Shown here in pieces: positions 1 to 8,994 of a stretch of DNA of 64,000 nucleotides (positions are counted from its first letter, which is position 1; each line of letters starts with the position of its first letter). The notes under the pieces are model-generated. The model was not told the origin of the DNA and ran no database searches. It saw only the letters and a list, made by a program, of their open reading frames with translations. The position numbers were made by a program, and so were the translations under genes. The stretch spans positions 1 through 64,000 of the forward strand of contig NZ_LGKG01000134.1 of the NCBI RefSeq assembly GCF_001294335.1, written 5' to 3'. Origin of the DNA: Streptomyces chattanoogensis (GTDB taxonomy: Bacteria > Actinomycetota > Actinomycetes > Streptomycetales > Streptomycetaceae).

Positions 1-570
1 GTTGTCGGGGGTGTAGCTGCCGATGAAGCTGTTGGCCGACGAGACGGTGGTGAAGGTCGCGTTCTCGGTGGCCGAGCGGCCCTTGGCGTCCTTGGCGTTC
101 GCCACGAGCTTGTACTTGGTGCCCCGCTCCAGCTGGACGCCGGGCTTCCAGGACGTCTTGTCGGCAGATATGGCGCCCTCGACCGGGGCGCCGGAGTCGG
201 CCACGGTGAGCTTGACGTCGGTCAACTTGCCGCCGGTGACCGTCACCCCGGTGTCGTTGATGCTGGCGTCGGTGGCGCCGTCCTTCGACGACACCTTGAT
301 CTTGGCCTGCGAGGCGTCCTTGGCGGCCGCGGCGTCCGCGCCGGCCTGGCCGTTCTTGGCGTCATGGCCGCCCGCCTCGGCGTCGCCGCCGCAGGCCGAC
401 AGGGCCAGGGCACCCGCCGCGATGAGCGAGGTCACGGCCAGCGTCCGACGGGCCCGGCGGGCGCGGCGCGATGCGCCCGCCGCGGGCTGCCCGGCTGAAT
501 GGAGCGGCTGGTGCGGGGTGCGGGACCAGGCGGGCGCGGGGTTGTCCGGCGATGTCACGAGCTGCTCCAT
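1..570 (-). CDS. L,D-transpeptidase lipoprotein with Ig-like domain (N-terminal part only)
   Basis: The gene starts at ATG 570 and runs off the left edge, so only about 190 residues are visible. A basic N-terminus (RRARRARRTLAV) is followed by a hydrophobic stretch and the lipobox LSAC, predicting lipidation and anchoring outside the membrane. The rest is a Lys/Asp-rich Ig-like domain (KIKVSSKDGA, then TKYKLVANAKDAKG) of the kind found before the YkuD catalytic domain in LdtMt2-type enzymes, which make 3-3 peptidoglycan cross-links. The YkuD domain would lie beyond the window, so the catalytic assignment is inferred from this N-terminal architecture alone. Other lipoproteins with Ig-like domains remain possible. 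Confidence 0.75.
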   Translation of the reverse strand, partial: MEQLVTSPDNPAPAWSRTPHQPLHSAGQPAAGASRRARRARRTLAVTSLIAAGALALSACGGDAEAGGHDAKNGQAGADAAAAKDASQAKIKVSSKDGATDASINDTGVTVTGGKLTDVKLTVADSGAPVEGAISADKTSWKPGVQLERGTKYKLVANAKDAKGRSATENATFTTVSSANSFIGSYTPDN

Positions 571-651
571 ACAGGGGTGTTGTGATTCCGTGCTGGTAAA
601 CAGCACCTACGGACGGAATTGGTTGCGGGTATGACCATGTTGTGACGAAGG

Positions 652-1860
652 TCACACTCGTGGGGGAAGCGGTCGGTCGGAAGGCCCCGACAACCAGGTT
701 CGCAGCGCCGGGCCGTGTTCGTCCAGGCGGGGTGGGGCGGCGGGTTGGGTGACCGGTGTACCCGAGAGGCGCAGGGGGCTGGTGACTTGGGGGATACGGC
801 CCTCGCCGACGGAGGTCACCGGGTCGAGCCCCAGCCGCGCCGCCAGTTCCAGCGCTTCGGAGAGTGTATTGACCGGCCCGCACGGCACGGAGACCGCTCC
901 CAGCCGCTCGGTCCAGCCCTGGGGCGTATCGGCGGCCAGCCGCTCCTCCAGGGCCTCGACGAGGTCCGTGCGGTGGCGGACCCGGTCCTGATTACGGGCA
1001 AAACGCGCATCGTCCGCCAGCTCCGGCACACCCAGCGCCTGCGCCAGCGCCCGGAACTGCCGGTCGTTGCCCACCGCCACCGCGAGCAGCCCGCCGCGGC
1101 AGGCCAGCGTCTCGTACGGGGCGATGCTCGGGTGGCGGTTGCCCATCGGGCCCGGGGCGTGGCCGGTGGCCAGGTGGCCGGATGCCTGGTTGACCAGCGA
1201 GCCGAGCAGCGAGGACAGCAGGTTGACCTCCACCAGCTGGCCCTCGCCGGTGCGGTCGCGGTGCCGCAGCGCCGCGAGGATGCCGGTGGCGGCGTCCTTG
1301 GCGGTCAGCACGTCCACCAGGGCGACGCCCGCCTTCAGCGGAGTACCGCCGGGCTCCCCGGTGATGCTCATCAGACCGCCGACCGCCTGCACCACGAAGT
1401 CGTAACCCGGCAGCCGGGCGCCCGCTCCGGAGCCGAAGCCGGTGAGGGTGCAGTGGACGAGGCCGGGGTGGGCGGCGCGGGTGGAGGCGTGGTCCAGGCC
1501 GAACCGGGCCAGCGAGCCGGGGCGGAAGTTCTCGATCAGCACGTCGGCCCGGCGGGCCAGTTCGCGGGCCGCGGCCGCATCGTCCGGATCGCCGAGGTCC
1601 AGGGCCAGGCCGCGCTTGGAGCGGTTGGCGGCGTCGAAGTACGCGGCCGTGCCGTCGGCCGCGAACGGCGGGCCCCAGGCGCGGGTGTCGTCGCCGGTGC
1701 CGGGCCGCTCCACCTTGATCACCTCGGCGCCCAGGTCGGCGAGGGTCGCGGCGGCCAGCGGCCCGGCCAGGACGCGGCTGAAGTCGGCGACGAGGACGCC
1801 GTCCAGGGCGCGGGCGGGAGGGGTGGCGGACGGTCGGGACTGCGGCTGCGGCTGCGGCAC
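652..1860 (-). CDS. CaiB/BaiF family (class III) CoA-transferase
   Basis: A 402-residue protein. GTG 1860 was chosen because GAGGAG lies 7 bases upstream; the frame stays open far upstream but loses protein character there. It begins GVLVADFSRVLAGPLAAATL, followed by LGAEVIKVERPGTGDDTR, ENFRPG and PGYDFVVQAVGGLMSITGEP, all typical of class III CoA-transferases. The catalytic Asp is probably the one in VALVDVLTAKD. These enzymes move CoA between carboxylic acids, such as formyl-, succinyl- or bile-acid-type substrates, in the cytoplasm. The substrate cannot be read from the sequence. It stands alone, divergent from a small membrane protein. Confidence 0.88.
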   Translation of the reverse strand: MPQPQPQSRPSATPPARALDGVLVADFSRVLAGPLAAATLADLGAEVIKVERPGTGDDTRAWGPPFAADGTAAYFDAANRSKRGLALDLGDPDDAAAARELARRADVLIENFRPGSLARFGLDHASTRAAHPGLVHCTLTGFGSGAGARLPGYDFVVQAVGGLMSITGEPGGTPLKAGVALVDVLTAKDAATGILAALRHRDRTGEGQLVEVNLLSSLLGSLVNQASGHLATGHAPGPMGNRHPSIAPYETLACRGGLLAVAVGNDRQFRALAQALGVPELADDARFARNQDRVRHRTDLVEALEERLAADTPQGWTERLGAVSVPCGPVNTLSEALELAARLGLDPVTSVGEGRIPQVTSPLRLSGTPVTQPAAPPRLDEHGPALRTWLSGPSDRPLPPRV

Positions 1861-2098
1861 GTGCGTACTCCTCGCGTCGGGGACGGGGCGCCGCCATCGT
1901 CGGGGGCCGGTCTCCGCCGGGGGAACCGTCCGAGGTGTCCAAGGCGGCGGGGCGGACCCTGCCGTGCCGGAAGGTGAGGGCGTGCACGCCGGGTAAGTCA
2001 CCGGGAAAGCGGGGAAATGTCCTAGGAGATGCATCACTTCGGCAATTACGGCGCTAGATCCCCTGTCGTAAGCCGTGCGCCGTAGTGTCCAATGGAAA

Positions 2099-2158
2099 CA
2101 GCCCAGTTCAGCCCAGATCAGCCCGGCCCAGCGCACCTCAGTCCAGCCCAGCTCAGCG
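2099..2158 (+). repeat. Six 10-bp tandem units beginning CAG
   Basis: Six consecutive decamers start CAG in exact 10-bp register: CAGCCCAGTT, CAGCCCAGAT, CAGCCCGGCC, CAGCGCACCT, CAGTCCAGCC, CAGCTCAGCG. They fill most of the 315-base gap (1861-2175) between the CoA-transferase start and the small membrane protein at 2176. The rest of that gap shows no gene. The frame through the repeat is open and joins the downstream gene, but its Shine-Dalgarno-supported start lies after the repeat, so the repeat is probably leader DNA. Confidence 0.7.
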
Positions 2159-2175
2159 CCCGTCTGGAGGACCGT

Positions 2176-2436
2176 ATGCTCCCCTCCGTTTCGATTCTGC
2201 AGCAGGTCATCCTCGCCGTACTGCTCGTCGCGACCGCCGCCTGGGCCGTCGCCCTGGTCAGACTTCTCCGACGGGCCCGCCACCGGGCGGCGGGCGGGCG
2301 CGGGCGGCGACCGCTGCTCGGCTCGGTGCCACGCCAGACGGGTCCCGGCGGGCCGCCCTCGGAGTGCGTGGAACTGACCGCCGCGGAGCGGGAGGCCTTC
2401 GCGGGCCTCGTACGGCAGCTGACCAACCGGGGGTAG
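2176..2436 (+). CDS. Small single-pass membrane protein, unknown function
   Basis: An 86-residue protein. ATG 2176 is preceded by CTGGAGGACCGT, a good ribosome binding site, so it is preferred over ATG 2092, which reads through the upstream decamer repeat. Residues 5-27 (SILQQVILAVLLVATAAWAV) form one transmembrane helix, followed by an Arg-rich cytoplasmic stretch and a tail ending AEREAFAGLVRQLTNRG. I do not recognise the family. It is convergent with the membrane gene at 2458-3072. Confidence 0.6.
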   Translation: MLPSVSILQQVILAVLLVATAAWAVALVRLLRRARHRAAGGRGRRPLLGSVPRQTGPGGPPSECVELTAAEREAFAGLVRQLTNRG

Positions 2437-2457
2437 CCGCGACCGGCAGTCAGCCGC

Positions 2458-3072
2458 CTAACGGACCGGCCCCAGCTTCAGCAGCGCCAGCGCCGCCAGC
2501 ATCTGCACCGACACCGCGGCCGCCGACTTGAGGGTCGGCAGATGGTGCTGACCGCGGATCAGCAGCACCGCGAGGACATAGCCGAAGCCCCAGGTCGCAT
2601 AGGTGGCGGCCTGGACGAAGGTGGCGTCGGTCGGGAGCCAGGCCACGATGGCCAGCCGGGGCAGGTCCGTCACCCAGAACAGCACGATGAACAGGCTCGC
2701 GGTCGGTGCGAAGCGGCCGCTGCCGCCGAGGGTGCGGGCGATGGCGTGGGTGACCGAACCCAGCGCGAGGCTGGCCACCAGGACGCCCGCCTCGGCCAGC
2801 CCGGCCACCTTCAGCGCCAAGGCGCCCCCGGCCGACCACTGCTGACGGAACGCATCCACCGACAGCATCCCGATCGCGCCGCTGACCAGCGACAACAGCA
2901 CCGCCGCACTCCAGGCGCTGCGGTCCCGCGCCTCGTCCAGAATCTCCACCGGCCGGTACCAGAGCCCGAAAATCAGCCGGTGCCACCACAGGCGGCGGCG
3001 CGGGGCGGGCTCAGGGGGCGGCGGCTGTACGAGCGTGGGAGGAGGCGCGTGGGGAGGTGGCGATGCGGACAT
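2458..3072 (-). CDS. Yip1-like multi-pass membrane protein
   Basis: A 204-residue protein starting at ATG 3072. A proline-rich N-terminus (MSASPPPHAPPPTLVQPPPP) leads to RRRLWWHRLIFGLWYRPVEI and then about five hydrophobic helices with a terminal LALLKLGPVR. The W/RP-containing entry segment and helix pattern resemble Yip1/DUF1282-type bacterial membrane proteins. No enzyme motif is visible. It is convergent with the small membrane gene at 2176 and divergent from the VIT gene at 3157, with an 84-bp shared upstream region. Function unknown. Confidence 0.7.
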   Translation of the reverse strand: MSASPPPHAPPPTLVQPPPPEPAPRRRLWWHRLIFGLWYRPVEILDEARDRSAWSAAVLLSLVSGAIGMLSVDAFRQQWSAGGALALKVAGLAEAGVLVASLALGSVTHAIARTLGGSGRFAPTASLFIVLFWVTDLPRLAIVAWLPTDATFVQAATYATWGFGYVLAVLLIRGQHHLPTLKSAAAVSVQMLAALALLKLGPVR

Positions 3073-3156
3073 ACGGCCGTTTCTACCACCGGTGAAATCC
3101 CGTCGATACGGGGGCGTCGGAGGGGGCACCGCGGCTGCGGATGAGACGCTCGGCCG

Positions 3157-3897
3157 GTGAGTCCTCAGAATCCCGAGCCGGTCAGTCCTCGGACAGGCGG
3201 ACACGACGAGGCGCACGGCGGCGGGCTCGGCAGCCGGCTCAACTGGCTGCGTGCCGCGGTCCTCGGCGCCAACGACGGCATCGTCTCCACCGCCGGACTC
3301 GTCGTCGGCGTGGCCGGCGCCACCGACGAGCGCAGCGCCCTGCTGACCGCGGGCCTGGCCGGACTGCTGGCCGGATCGATGTCGATGGCCGCCGGCGAAT
3401 ACGTCTCGGTCTCCACCCAGCGCGACTCCGAAAAGGCCGCCCTGGCCCTGGAGAAGCGCGAGCTGGCCACCGAACCCCAGGCCGAACTCGTCGAACTGAC
3501 CGAGCTGCTGGAGGGCAAGGGGATCAGGAGGGACCTCGCCCGCGAGGTAGCCGAGCAGCTCACCGCGCACGATGCGCTGCGCGCCCACGCCGAGGTCGAG
3601 CTGGGCATCGACCCCGACGAGCTGACCAACCCCTGGCATGCGGCCGGTGCCAGCTTCCTCGCCTTCACCGCGGGCGCCCTGCTGCCGCTGCTGGCGATCG
3701 TGCTGCCGCCCGCCGCGCACCGGCTGTGGATCACGGTGGCCGCGGTGCTCACCGCGCTGGCGCTGTGCGGCTGGAGCAGCGCCCGGATGGGAGCTGCACC
3801 CGCGGGTCGCGCGGTGCTGCGCAACGCCGGGGGCGGTGCGCTTGCGATGGGCGTGACATATGCGGCGGGGACGCTGCTCGGCGCCACGGGGGTGTGA
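3157..3897 (+). CDS. VIT1/CCC1 family divalent metal (Fe/Mn) transporter
   Basis: A 246-residue membrane protein starting at GTG 3157. LRAAVLGANDGIVSTAGLVV and LLAGSMSMAAGEYVSVSTQ are the hallmark first two membrane segments of the VIT1/CCC1 family, which exports Fe2+ or Mn2+ from the cytosol by proton antiport. The acidic middle domain (about residues 95-150, ALEKRELATEPQAELVEL) is the metal-binding module of the eukaryotic and bacterial members. Three further helices end in ALAMGVTYAAGTLLG. It is convergent with the P1 peptidase gene at 3924; only 26 bp separate them. Confidence 0.9.
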   Translation: MSPQNPEPVSPRTGGHDEAHGGGLGSRLNWLRAAVLGANDGIVSTAGLVVGVAGATDERSALLTAGLAGLLAGSMSMAAGEYVSVSTQRDSEKAALALEKRELATEPQAELVELTELLEGKGIRRDLAREVAEQLTAHDALRAHAEVELGIDPDELTNPWHAAGASFLAFTAGALLPLLAIVLPPAAHRLWITVAAVLTALALCGWSSARMGAAPAGRAVLRNAGGGALAMGVTYAAGTLLGATGV

Positions 3898-3923
3898 GGC
3901 CCCGCCGGACGGGTGCCGCCCCG

Positions 3924-5048
3924 TCAGCCCCCGTACAGATCCCGGTACGAGGGAAACAGGCCGCCCGGCCCGTCCACCGTCTCCGCCGCCAGCGCCGCCT
4001 TGACCACGGCCCGCGTCAGCACATCGGCCCCCGCGGCCAGTATCTCGTTCAGCGCACCGGCCTCCGCGTGCACCCCGAACACCGGGTCGGCGAGGGCCTC
4101 TTCCGGGAGGGCCGGACGGGTGCCGGTGGACAGCGCGAAGACCGTGTCGCCGTCGGAGAGGAGGTGTACGGGGCGGACCGCGCGGGCCAGGCCGTCATGG
4201 GCGGTGCCCGCGAGCTTCTGCGCCTGGGCGCGGGTGAGCCGGGCGTCGGTGGCGACCACCGCGAGGGTGGTGTTGAGCGGCGGGCGGACCGAGGAGGCGG
4301 TACGGGCCTGCGAGATGCTCCGGGCCTCGGCGAGCCGGCGCTGGGCGGCGGTGTGCACGTCGGGGGAGGGGAAGGCGGCCGGGCCGCCCGCGAGCCGCCC
4401 GTAGAGCGCGCCGGTGTGCGGATCGACGAAACCGCCCGAGGCGTTCACGGCGGCCAGCGCGGCGACCGTGGTGCCCGAGGACAGCACCATGCTCGCGGTC
4501 CCGATCCCGCCCTTGATGCCGCCGGCCACCGCTCCGGTACCGGCGCCCGTGTTGCCCTGTGCCACCGGCGAGCGGGGGTCCGTACCCGCCGCCGCCTCGG
4601 CCGCCGCCCGGCCCAGCGCCGCATCCGGCCGGGCCCGCCAGTCGCCGCCGCGCCCCAGGTCGAACAGCGCCGCGGCCGGGACCACCGGGACGACCTGCGC
4701 GGGATCGGGACCGACCCGGAAGCCGCGGCCCCGCTCCTCCAGCCAGGCCGTCACACCGGACGCGGCATCCAGCCCGAAGGCGCTGCCGCCGGTGAGCACC
4801 ACCGCCTCCACCCGCTGTACGAGATTGCGCGGGTCCAGCGCGTCGGTCTCCCGGGTGCCGGGCCCGCCGCCCCGTACGTCGACGGCCGCGACCGCGCCGC
4901 CCTCCGGCGCGAGGACCACGGTGGTGCCGGTCAGAAAGCCGTCGCCGGTCCGCTCGGCATGGCCCACCCGCAGGCCGGTGACATCGGTCAGCGCGTCGTG
5001 CGGCCCCGGCAGATGCGGTGCTTCCCGTCCCTGCTGTGCGTCAGCCAT
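3924..5048 (-). CDS. P1 family (DmpA/S58-type) N-terminal-nucleophile peptidase
   Basis: A 374-residue protein. The start region ALTDVTGLRVGHAERT, then VLTGGSAFGLDAASGV and the block GNTGAGTGAVAGGIKGGIGT, mark the DmpA/NylC family of self-cleaving N-terminal-nucleophile hydrolases, which act on beta-aminoacyl or D-amino-acid amides or cyclic amides. AALAAVNASGGFVDPHTG is the next conserved block, and the usual C-terminal acidic region GVHAEAGALNEILAAGADV is present. No signal peptide is seen, so it is probably cytoplasmic. It is followed after 39 bp by the L,D-transpeptidase gene on the same strand, though no functional link is evident. Confidence 0.88.
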   Translation of the reverse strand: MADAQQGREAPHLPGPHDALTDVTGLRVGHAERTGDGFLTGTTVVLAPEGGAVAAVDVRGGGPGTRETDALDPRNLVQRVEAVVLTGGSAFGLDAASGVTAWLEERGRGFRVGPDPAQVVPVVPAAALFDLGRGGDWRARPDAALGRAAAEAAAGTDPRSPVAQGNTGAGTGAVAGGIKGGIGTASMVLSSGTTVAALAAVNASGGFVDPHTGALYGRLAGGPAAFPSPDVHTAAQRRLAEARSISQARTASSVRPPLNTTLAVVATDARLTRAQAQKLAGTAHDGLARAVRPVHLLSDGDTVFALSTGTRPALPEEALADPVFGVHAEAGALNEILAAGADVLTRAVVKAALAAETVDGPGGLFPSYRDLYGG

Positions 5049-5087
5049 GGGTCATGGGTACCACGCGGGCGGGCGCTCCGGCGGGTG

Positions 5088-5909
5088 TCAGCGGGCGGCC
5101 GGGCCCATCACGACGACCGGGTGCAGGCCGGGGTCCAGGGTGCGCAGCAGCTCCCGCATCGCGTCCGGTTTGAGGCTCACGCACCCCTGGGTGGGACCGT
5201 CGTGGTCCATGTGCAGCCAGACCCCGCCGCCCTTGGTCGCGCCGTCCGGCCGCTCCTGGTCCAGCGGGGACGTGCCGGGCACCCGGTTGTAGTTGATGGC
5301 GATGACGTAGTCGAAGGCGCCGGCCAGCGGTTCGCCCTCGACGCCGGTGCCGTTGGCGACGAAGTTGCGGTTGTGGTCGTAGGGGAGCTTGGTGCCGTCG
5401 GGGGCGGGGAGGCGGCCGCCCGCGTCGGTGAGGGAGTAGACGCCCTCCGGGGAGCGCAGGTCTCCGTAGTGGTGGTCGTCGGTCCAGCCGCGGGCGGCGT
5501 TGTGCGCGGCCCAGATGCGGCCGGGCCGCCAGACGTCGGAGCCCTCGGCGCGGGTGTAGAGGATGACCTGGGACTCGTAGGAGTCGCGGGCCTTGCCGGT
5601 GACGACGAGGACCTGGCGGGTGTTCGCCGGTATCTGCTTGCGGACGGCGTCGCTCAGGCCGGGGATCCGGCGGGCGGCGGCGTCCCGTGCGGTGTGGGCC
5701 GCGGCCTTGGGAGCGCCGGCGGTGTCCGGGGCGGCGGCCGTCTTCGGCGCGCCGTTCCTGCCGTCGGCCAGGCTGTCGTGATCGTCGCCCGAGGCCGGCC
5801 AGGCCCACAGGGCGGTGCCGACCAGCGTGGTGAGGGCCAGACCGCCGACGGCCTTGCTGCGCCGGGACAGGCTCTTGCGCGCGCTGGGCTGTGCGTGGCG
5901 GGCCACCAT
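5088..5909 (-). CDS. Secreted L,D-transpeptidase (YkuD domain)
   Basis: A 273-residue protein starting at ATG 5909 with GAGGAG 9 bases upstream. A basic N-terminus (RKSLSRRSK) and hydrophobic segment ending PASG form a signal peptide or anchor. A low-complexity Ala-rich linker precedes the YkuD domain (from about residue 85, TRQVLVVTGKARDSYESQV). The catalytic motif is HMDHDGPTQGCVSL, with the nucleophilic Cys. The family makes 3-3 cross-links in peptidoglycan or attaches proteins to it. Its regulation is not visible. Confidence 0.87.
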   Translation of the reverse strand: MVARHAQPSARKSLSRRSKAVGGLALTTLVGTALWAWPASGDDHDSLADGRNGAPKTAAAPDTAGAPKAAAHTARDAAARRIPGLSDAVRKQIPANTRQVLVVTGKARDSYESQVILYTRAEGSDVWRPGRIWAAHNAARGWTDDHHYGDLRSPEGVYSLTDAGGRLPAPDGTKLPYDHNRNFVANGTGVEGEPLAGAFDYVIAINYNRVPGTSPLDQERPDGATKGGGVWLHMDHDGPTQGCVSLKPDAMRELLRTLDPGLHPVVVMGPAAR

Positions 5910-6315
5910 GGCTGGCGTCTCCTCAGGTGCGGACGGACGGGCCGCTGTGCGGCATTCCGTACGGAAAATCAAGCCCCCAGGCATAAAAAGGGCAATCTGC
6001 ACCCTACCGCGTGTGCGCAGGAGACCTGTCCTCGCCTCCGGTGGCAGGCGGTGAACGCGAGAGTGAAGTCGCCGGAAGTGACGGCCGTTCGCGGGGAATT
6101 GACGGGAATTGAGAGGGGCGTGGTGAGGGCGGGGCGGAGCGGCCTCCTGCGGCCGAAGATGGCCGGATCCGGCGCCAACACGGCGCAAGCGCGGGCGGGT
6201 TGGGTGTGAGCGGGGCGGCGCCCGTACGTCATTCGCCCGGACCAGTGGCCGCGTACGGCCGTTCGGCACGCTTACGGGCGAAACGGCGCCCGGCACCGTA
6301 ACGGACCGCGTCCGG
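5910..6315. other. 406-bp intergenic stretch, no gene seen
   Basis: No convincing coding frame on either strand. It serves as the upstream region of the L,D-transpeptidase (minus strand, from 5909) and the downstream region of the ltrA-like gene. A short hairpin (CGGAC-CGC-GTCCG, near 6302-6314) lies just past the ltrA-like stop and may end its transcript. An A-rich patch near 5965-5990 (CCAGGCATAAAAAGGGCAAT) could belong to the L,D-transpeptidase promoter. Confidence 0.5.
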
Positions 6316-7474
6316 TCACGCCTCCAGCGCCGTACCCTGCCGCGCCGTCAGCACGGCACCCACCACGACCGTCACGGACGCCACCAGGCCGGCCGCCAGC
6401 ACCGCGAGCTCCCCCGCGAAGGTGCAGGCCAGCACCAGCACGGAGGACACCGGCAGCACCAGCTGCTGTGCCGGGCCGCGCTTTTGATGACGGGAGTGGA
6501 TCAGCCACACCGTGAACATGAACAGCGCCGCGGGGACCGTGGCACAGGCGGACGCCGCGAACAGCGACAGATGAGCCGTGCCCGTCGACTCCTCCACCGC
6601 GATCTCGATGCCCGCACCGATCGCCGCCGCCGAGCCGTACACCAGGTAGTGGCCGTAGCCCCACAGGAACGCCTGGGTGTTGGAGCGCAGATGCAGATGG
6701 ATGGGCACCGCGAAATAGATCCAGTACGCGGCGAAGACCAGCAGCAGGCCGCCGCCCGCGATCGGCAGCAGGGTGCCCAGCTCGTCGTTCTCGTCGAGCG
6801 CGGACTGCACGGCGACGGTGGCCGCGGAGATCGTCTCGCCGAGCACGATGATGAGGAACAGGCCGTAACGCTCGGCGATGTGATGCGGATGCCAGGCGGT
6901 CCGCCCCTCCCGCTCCGCGAACGCCGGTACGGACATCTCCAGCACGCCCATCACCACGAACACCCAGGGCGCGGCGGACGCCGGCACGAACAGCAGCGCC
7001 AGCCAGCCGGCCTGGCCCACGGTCACCCCCAGCGCATAGCGCAGCGCGGTGCGCCGCTCGGCCCCCCCGGCTGCCGTGCGCGGCTCGCAGCCACTGGGAG
7101 ACCAGCGCCAGCCGCATCACCAGATAGCCGAACCACACCACCGTGAAATCACTGTCGGCGAAGGCGCGCGGGACCCCGGCGGCCAGGATCAGCACGCCCG
7201 AGATCTGGACGAGGGTCACCACCCGGAACAGCGCGTCGTCGGTGTCGTACGCCGACGCGAACCAGCTGAAGTTCACCCAGGCCCACCAGATGGCGAAGAA
7301 AATCATCAGATAGCCGGTGATGCCGTGCCCCGGATGGCCCTCGGCCAGGAAGTGCACCAGCTGCCGGCCGGCCTGGGCGACGGCCACGACGAAGCACAGG
7401 TCGAAGAAGAGCTCCAGCGGGGTGGCGGTGCGGTGGGCCTCGTCGCGGCTGCGTGCCCGCATGGGAACGGTCAT
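6316..7474 (-). pseudogene. LtrA family membrane protein, broken by a frameshift
   Basis: The N-terminal part starts at ATG 7474 and reads TPLELFFDLCFVVAVAQAGR and FFAIWWAWVNFSWFASAYDT, the LtrA (low temperature requirement A) signature. It continues to SQWLRAAHGSRGG near 7065. The C-terminal half (TVGQAGWLALLFVPASAAPW to the stop at 6316) is in another frame and completes a normal LtrA length of about 385 residues. The shift maps to a run of seven C's at 7062-7068 on the plus strand. It is either a true inactivating indel or a sequencing error in the homopolymer. The NTF2-like gene starts the same transcript 10 bp upstream. Function of the family is poorly known. Confidence 0.8.
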
Positions 7475-7484
7475 GGCCCGGCCC

Positions 7485-7811
7485 TCAGCCGATGAGTTCC
7501 ATCCGCGCGATGCGGTCGCCTTCGAGGGTGAAGGCGATATCCGACGGACCGGTGTCGGAGCTGCCGCCGACCCGGAGGCTGACGGTGGCCTTGTGGCCCT
7601 CCCTCCATACGGCCATCGGCTCGAGGGTGACCTTCCGGCCGATGAACTCCGCCTTGCACCACTCGCGGATCCCGTCCCGGCCCCGGAACTCCCGGCCCCA
7701 GTCGGTGACCACCCCGTCCTCGGTGAAGAGGGCGAGAAAACCCTCGACATCGTCGCTGTTGGCGGCGCGCAGGGCGCTCTCGACGGGCGCGGGGAGGGGC
7801 AGGGTGGGCAT
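7485..7811 (-). CDS. NTF2-like / SnoaL-like small protein
   Basis: A 108-residue protein starting at ATG 7811. VESALRAANSDDVEGFLALFTED, then WGREFRGRDGIREW and a C-terminal TLEGDRIARMELIG, form the cone-shaped NTF2/SnoaL fold, used for small-molecule binding or as an isomerase or cyclase scaffold. Ligand and reaction cannot be told. Its stop is 10 bp before the start of the ltrA-like gene on the same strand, suggesting one transcript. Confidence 0.8.
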   Translation of the reverse strand: MPTLPLPAPVESALRAANSDDVEGFLALFTEDGVVTDWGREFRGRDGIREWCKAEFIGRKVTLEPMAVWREGHKATVSLRVGGSSDTGPSDIAFTLEGDRIARMELIG

Positions 7812-7962
7812 GGTGGCTCCTTGGCTCCGTGCGCGGGCTGCGGCCTCGGGCGGGGTGCGGCGGTGTGGGATCAGTACAACCCGCGCGGGCCATGCCGCCC
7901 GCGAACGGAGCGGGCGCGCGGCGTGTCGTGTCGCGGTGCGCTGCCCCGGCGGGGCCGGGCGG

Positions 7963-8994
7963 CTATTCCGCCACGGCCTCCACGATCGACGGAAACGCCG
8001 CCGTCGGCAGCACCCGCGTCAGCCGGAAGCCCCCGGCCGACAGCAGCGTCGCGAACCCCTCCGCGGTGCGCTCCTTGCCGTCCAGGACCGCCATCATCGC
8101 GACATCCATCGTCTTGCCGAAATGCGGTGCGTTGCCCGGGGGCAGTACGCAGTCGACGACCAGCAGCCGGGTGCCGCGGGCCATCGCGGCATGACAGGTG
8201 CGCAGAATGCGGCGGCAGGCGTCGTCCGGCCAGTCGTGCAGGACGTGCTTGAGGACATAGACGTCCCCGCCCTCCGGTACGGACGCGAAGAAGTCGCCCT
8301 CCTCGGTGCGCCAGCGGCCCTTGAGGTCGTCGCCGACCAGGAGGTGGTGGGCCAGCGGGGGCGGCTGGTCGAAGAGCACGCCGGTCAGCTGGGGGTGGCG
8401 GCGCAGTGCGGCGCGCAGCAGACCGCCGCGGCCGCCGCCGACGTCCACGACCGTGCCGGTCTCGGGGAACGGGTACGCGGCGACCACCGCCTCGTCCACC
8501 GGCCCGGACAGCGAGGCCATCCCGCTGTCGAACAGCTCGCGCTGCGCCGGGTGGGACGTCAGATGCGCGAAGAGCGGCACCCCGACGAGCCGCTCGAAGG
8601 CCGCACCGCCCTCGCGTACCGCCTCCGGCATCAGCGCCGAGGTCCGCAGGAACAGCTCGTCGGTGAGCAGCATGACGGCGGGGTGCAGCGAGTCGGGGAC
8701 ATCGGTGCGCAGCGCTCTGGCCGCCGGGGTCAGCTGATAGGCGCCCGCCGCGTCCTCCCGGAAGATGCCGCGGGCGGCGAGATAGCGCAGCACCCGGCGC
8801 AGATGCGGGGCGTGGGTGTCGGTGGCGAAGGCCAGCTGCTCGACGGTGCGCGGGCCCCCGGCCAGGTGGTCGGCGATGCGGTGGTGGGCCGCGGTGCGCA
8901 GCGCGGCGGAGAACAGGTGGCCCATGGCCTGGTCCATCAGATGGGCCGCGAGGTCGTCGGGCGCACCGTTCGGCGGGGTGGATGCGATGGCCAA
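7963..8994 (-). CDS. SAM-dependent O-methyltransferase (plant COMT / polyketide type)
   Basis: A 343-residue protein if started at TTG 8994, which has GGAGG six bases upstream; ATG 8937 is an alternative. The N-terminal dimerisation/winged-helix domain (LRRVLRYLAARGIFREDAAG) precedes the Rossmann core. The SAM loop is VVDVGGGRGGLLRAAL, the catalytic region is LKHVLHDWPDDACRRILR with the base His, and the C-terminus is ERTAEGFATLLSAGGF. This is the family that methylates hydroxyls of natural products such as carminomycin. No biosynthetic genes lie nearby, so the substrate is unknown. It is divergent from the M20 amidohydrolase at 9169. Confidence 0.87.
   Translation of the reverse strand: MAIASTPPNGAPDDLAAHLMDQAMGHLFSAALRTAAHHRIADHLAGGPRTVEQLAFATDTHAPHLRRVLRYLAARGIFREDAAGAYQLTPAARALRTDVPDSLHPAVMLLTDELFLRTSALMPEAVREGGAAFERLVGVPLFAHLTSHPAQRELFDSGMASLSGPVDEAVVAAYPFPETGTVVDVGGGRGGLLRAALRRHPQLTGVLFDQPPPLAHHLLVGDDLKGRWRTEEGDFFASVPEGGDVYVLKHVLHDWPDDACRRILRTCHAAMARGTRLLVVDCVLPPGNAPHFGKTMDVAMMAVLDGKERTAEGFATLLSAGGFRLTRVLPTAAFPSIVEAVAE

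Noticed and set aside
3141..6209. Very long open frame on the plus strand
   Set aside because: It runs opposite the P1 peptidase and L,D-transpeptidase genes, is Arg/Gly-rich with no domain, and is a mirror frame of high-G+C coding DNA.
7963..8994. O-methyltransferase plus glycosyltransferase as a natural-product cluster
   Set aside because: They lie 34 kb apart with no synthase or other tailoring genes near.
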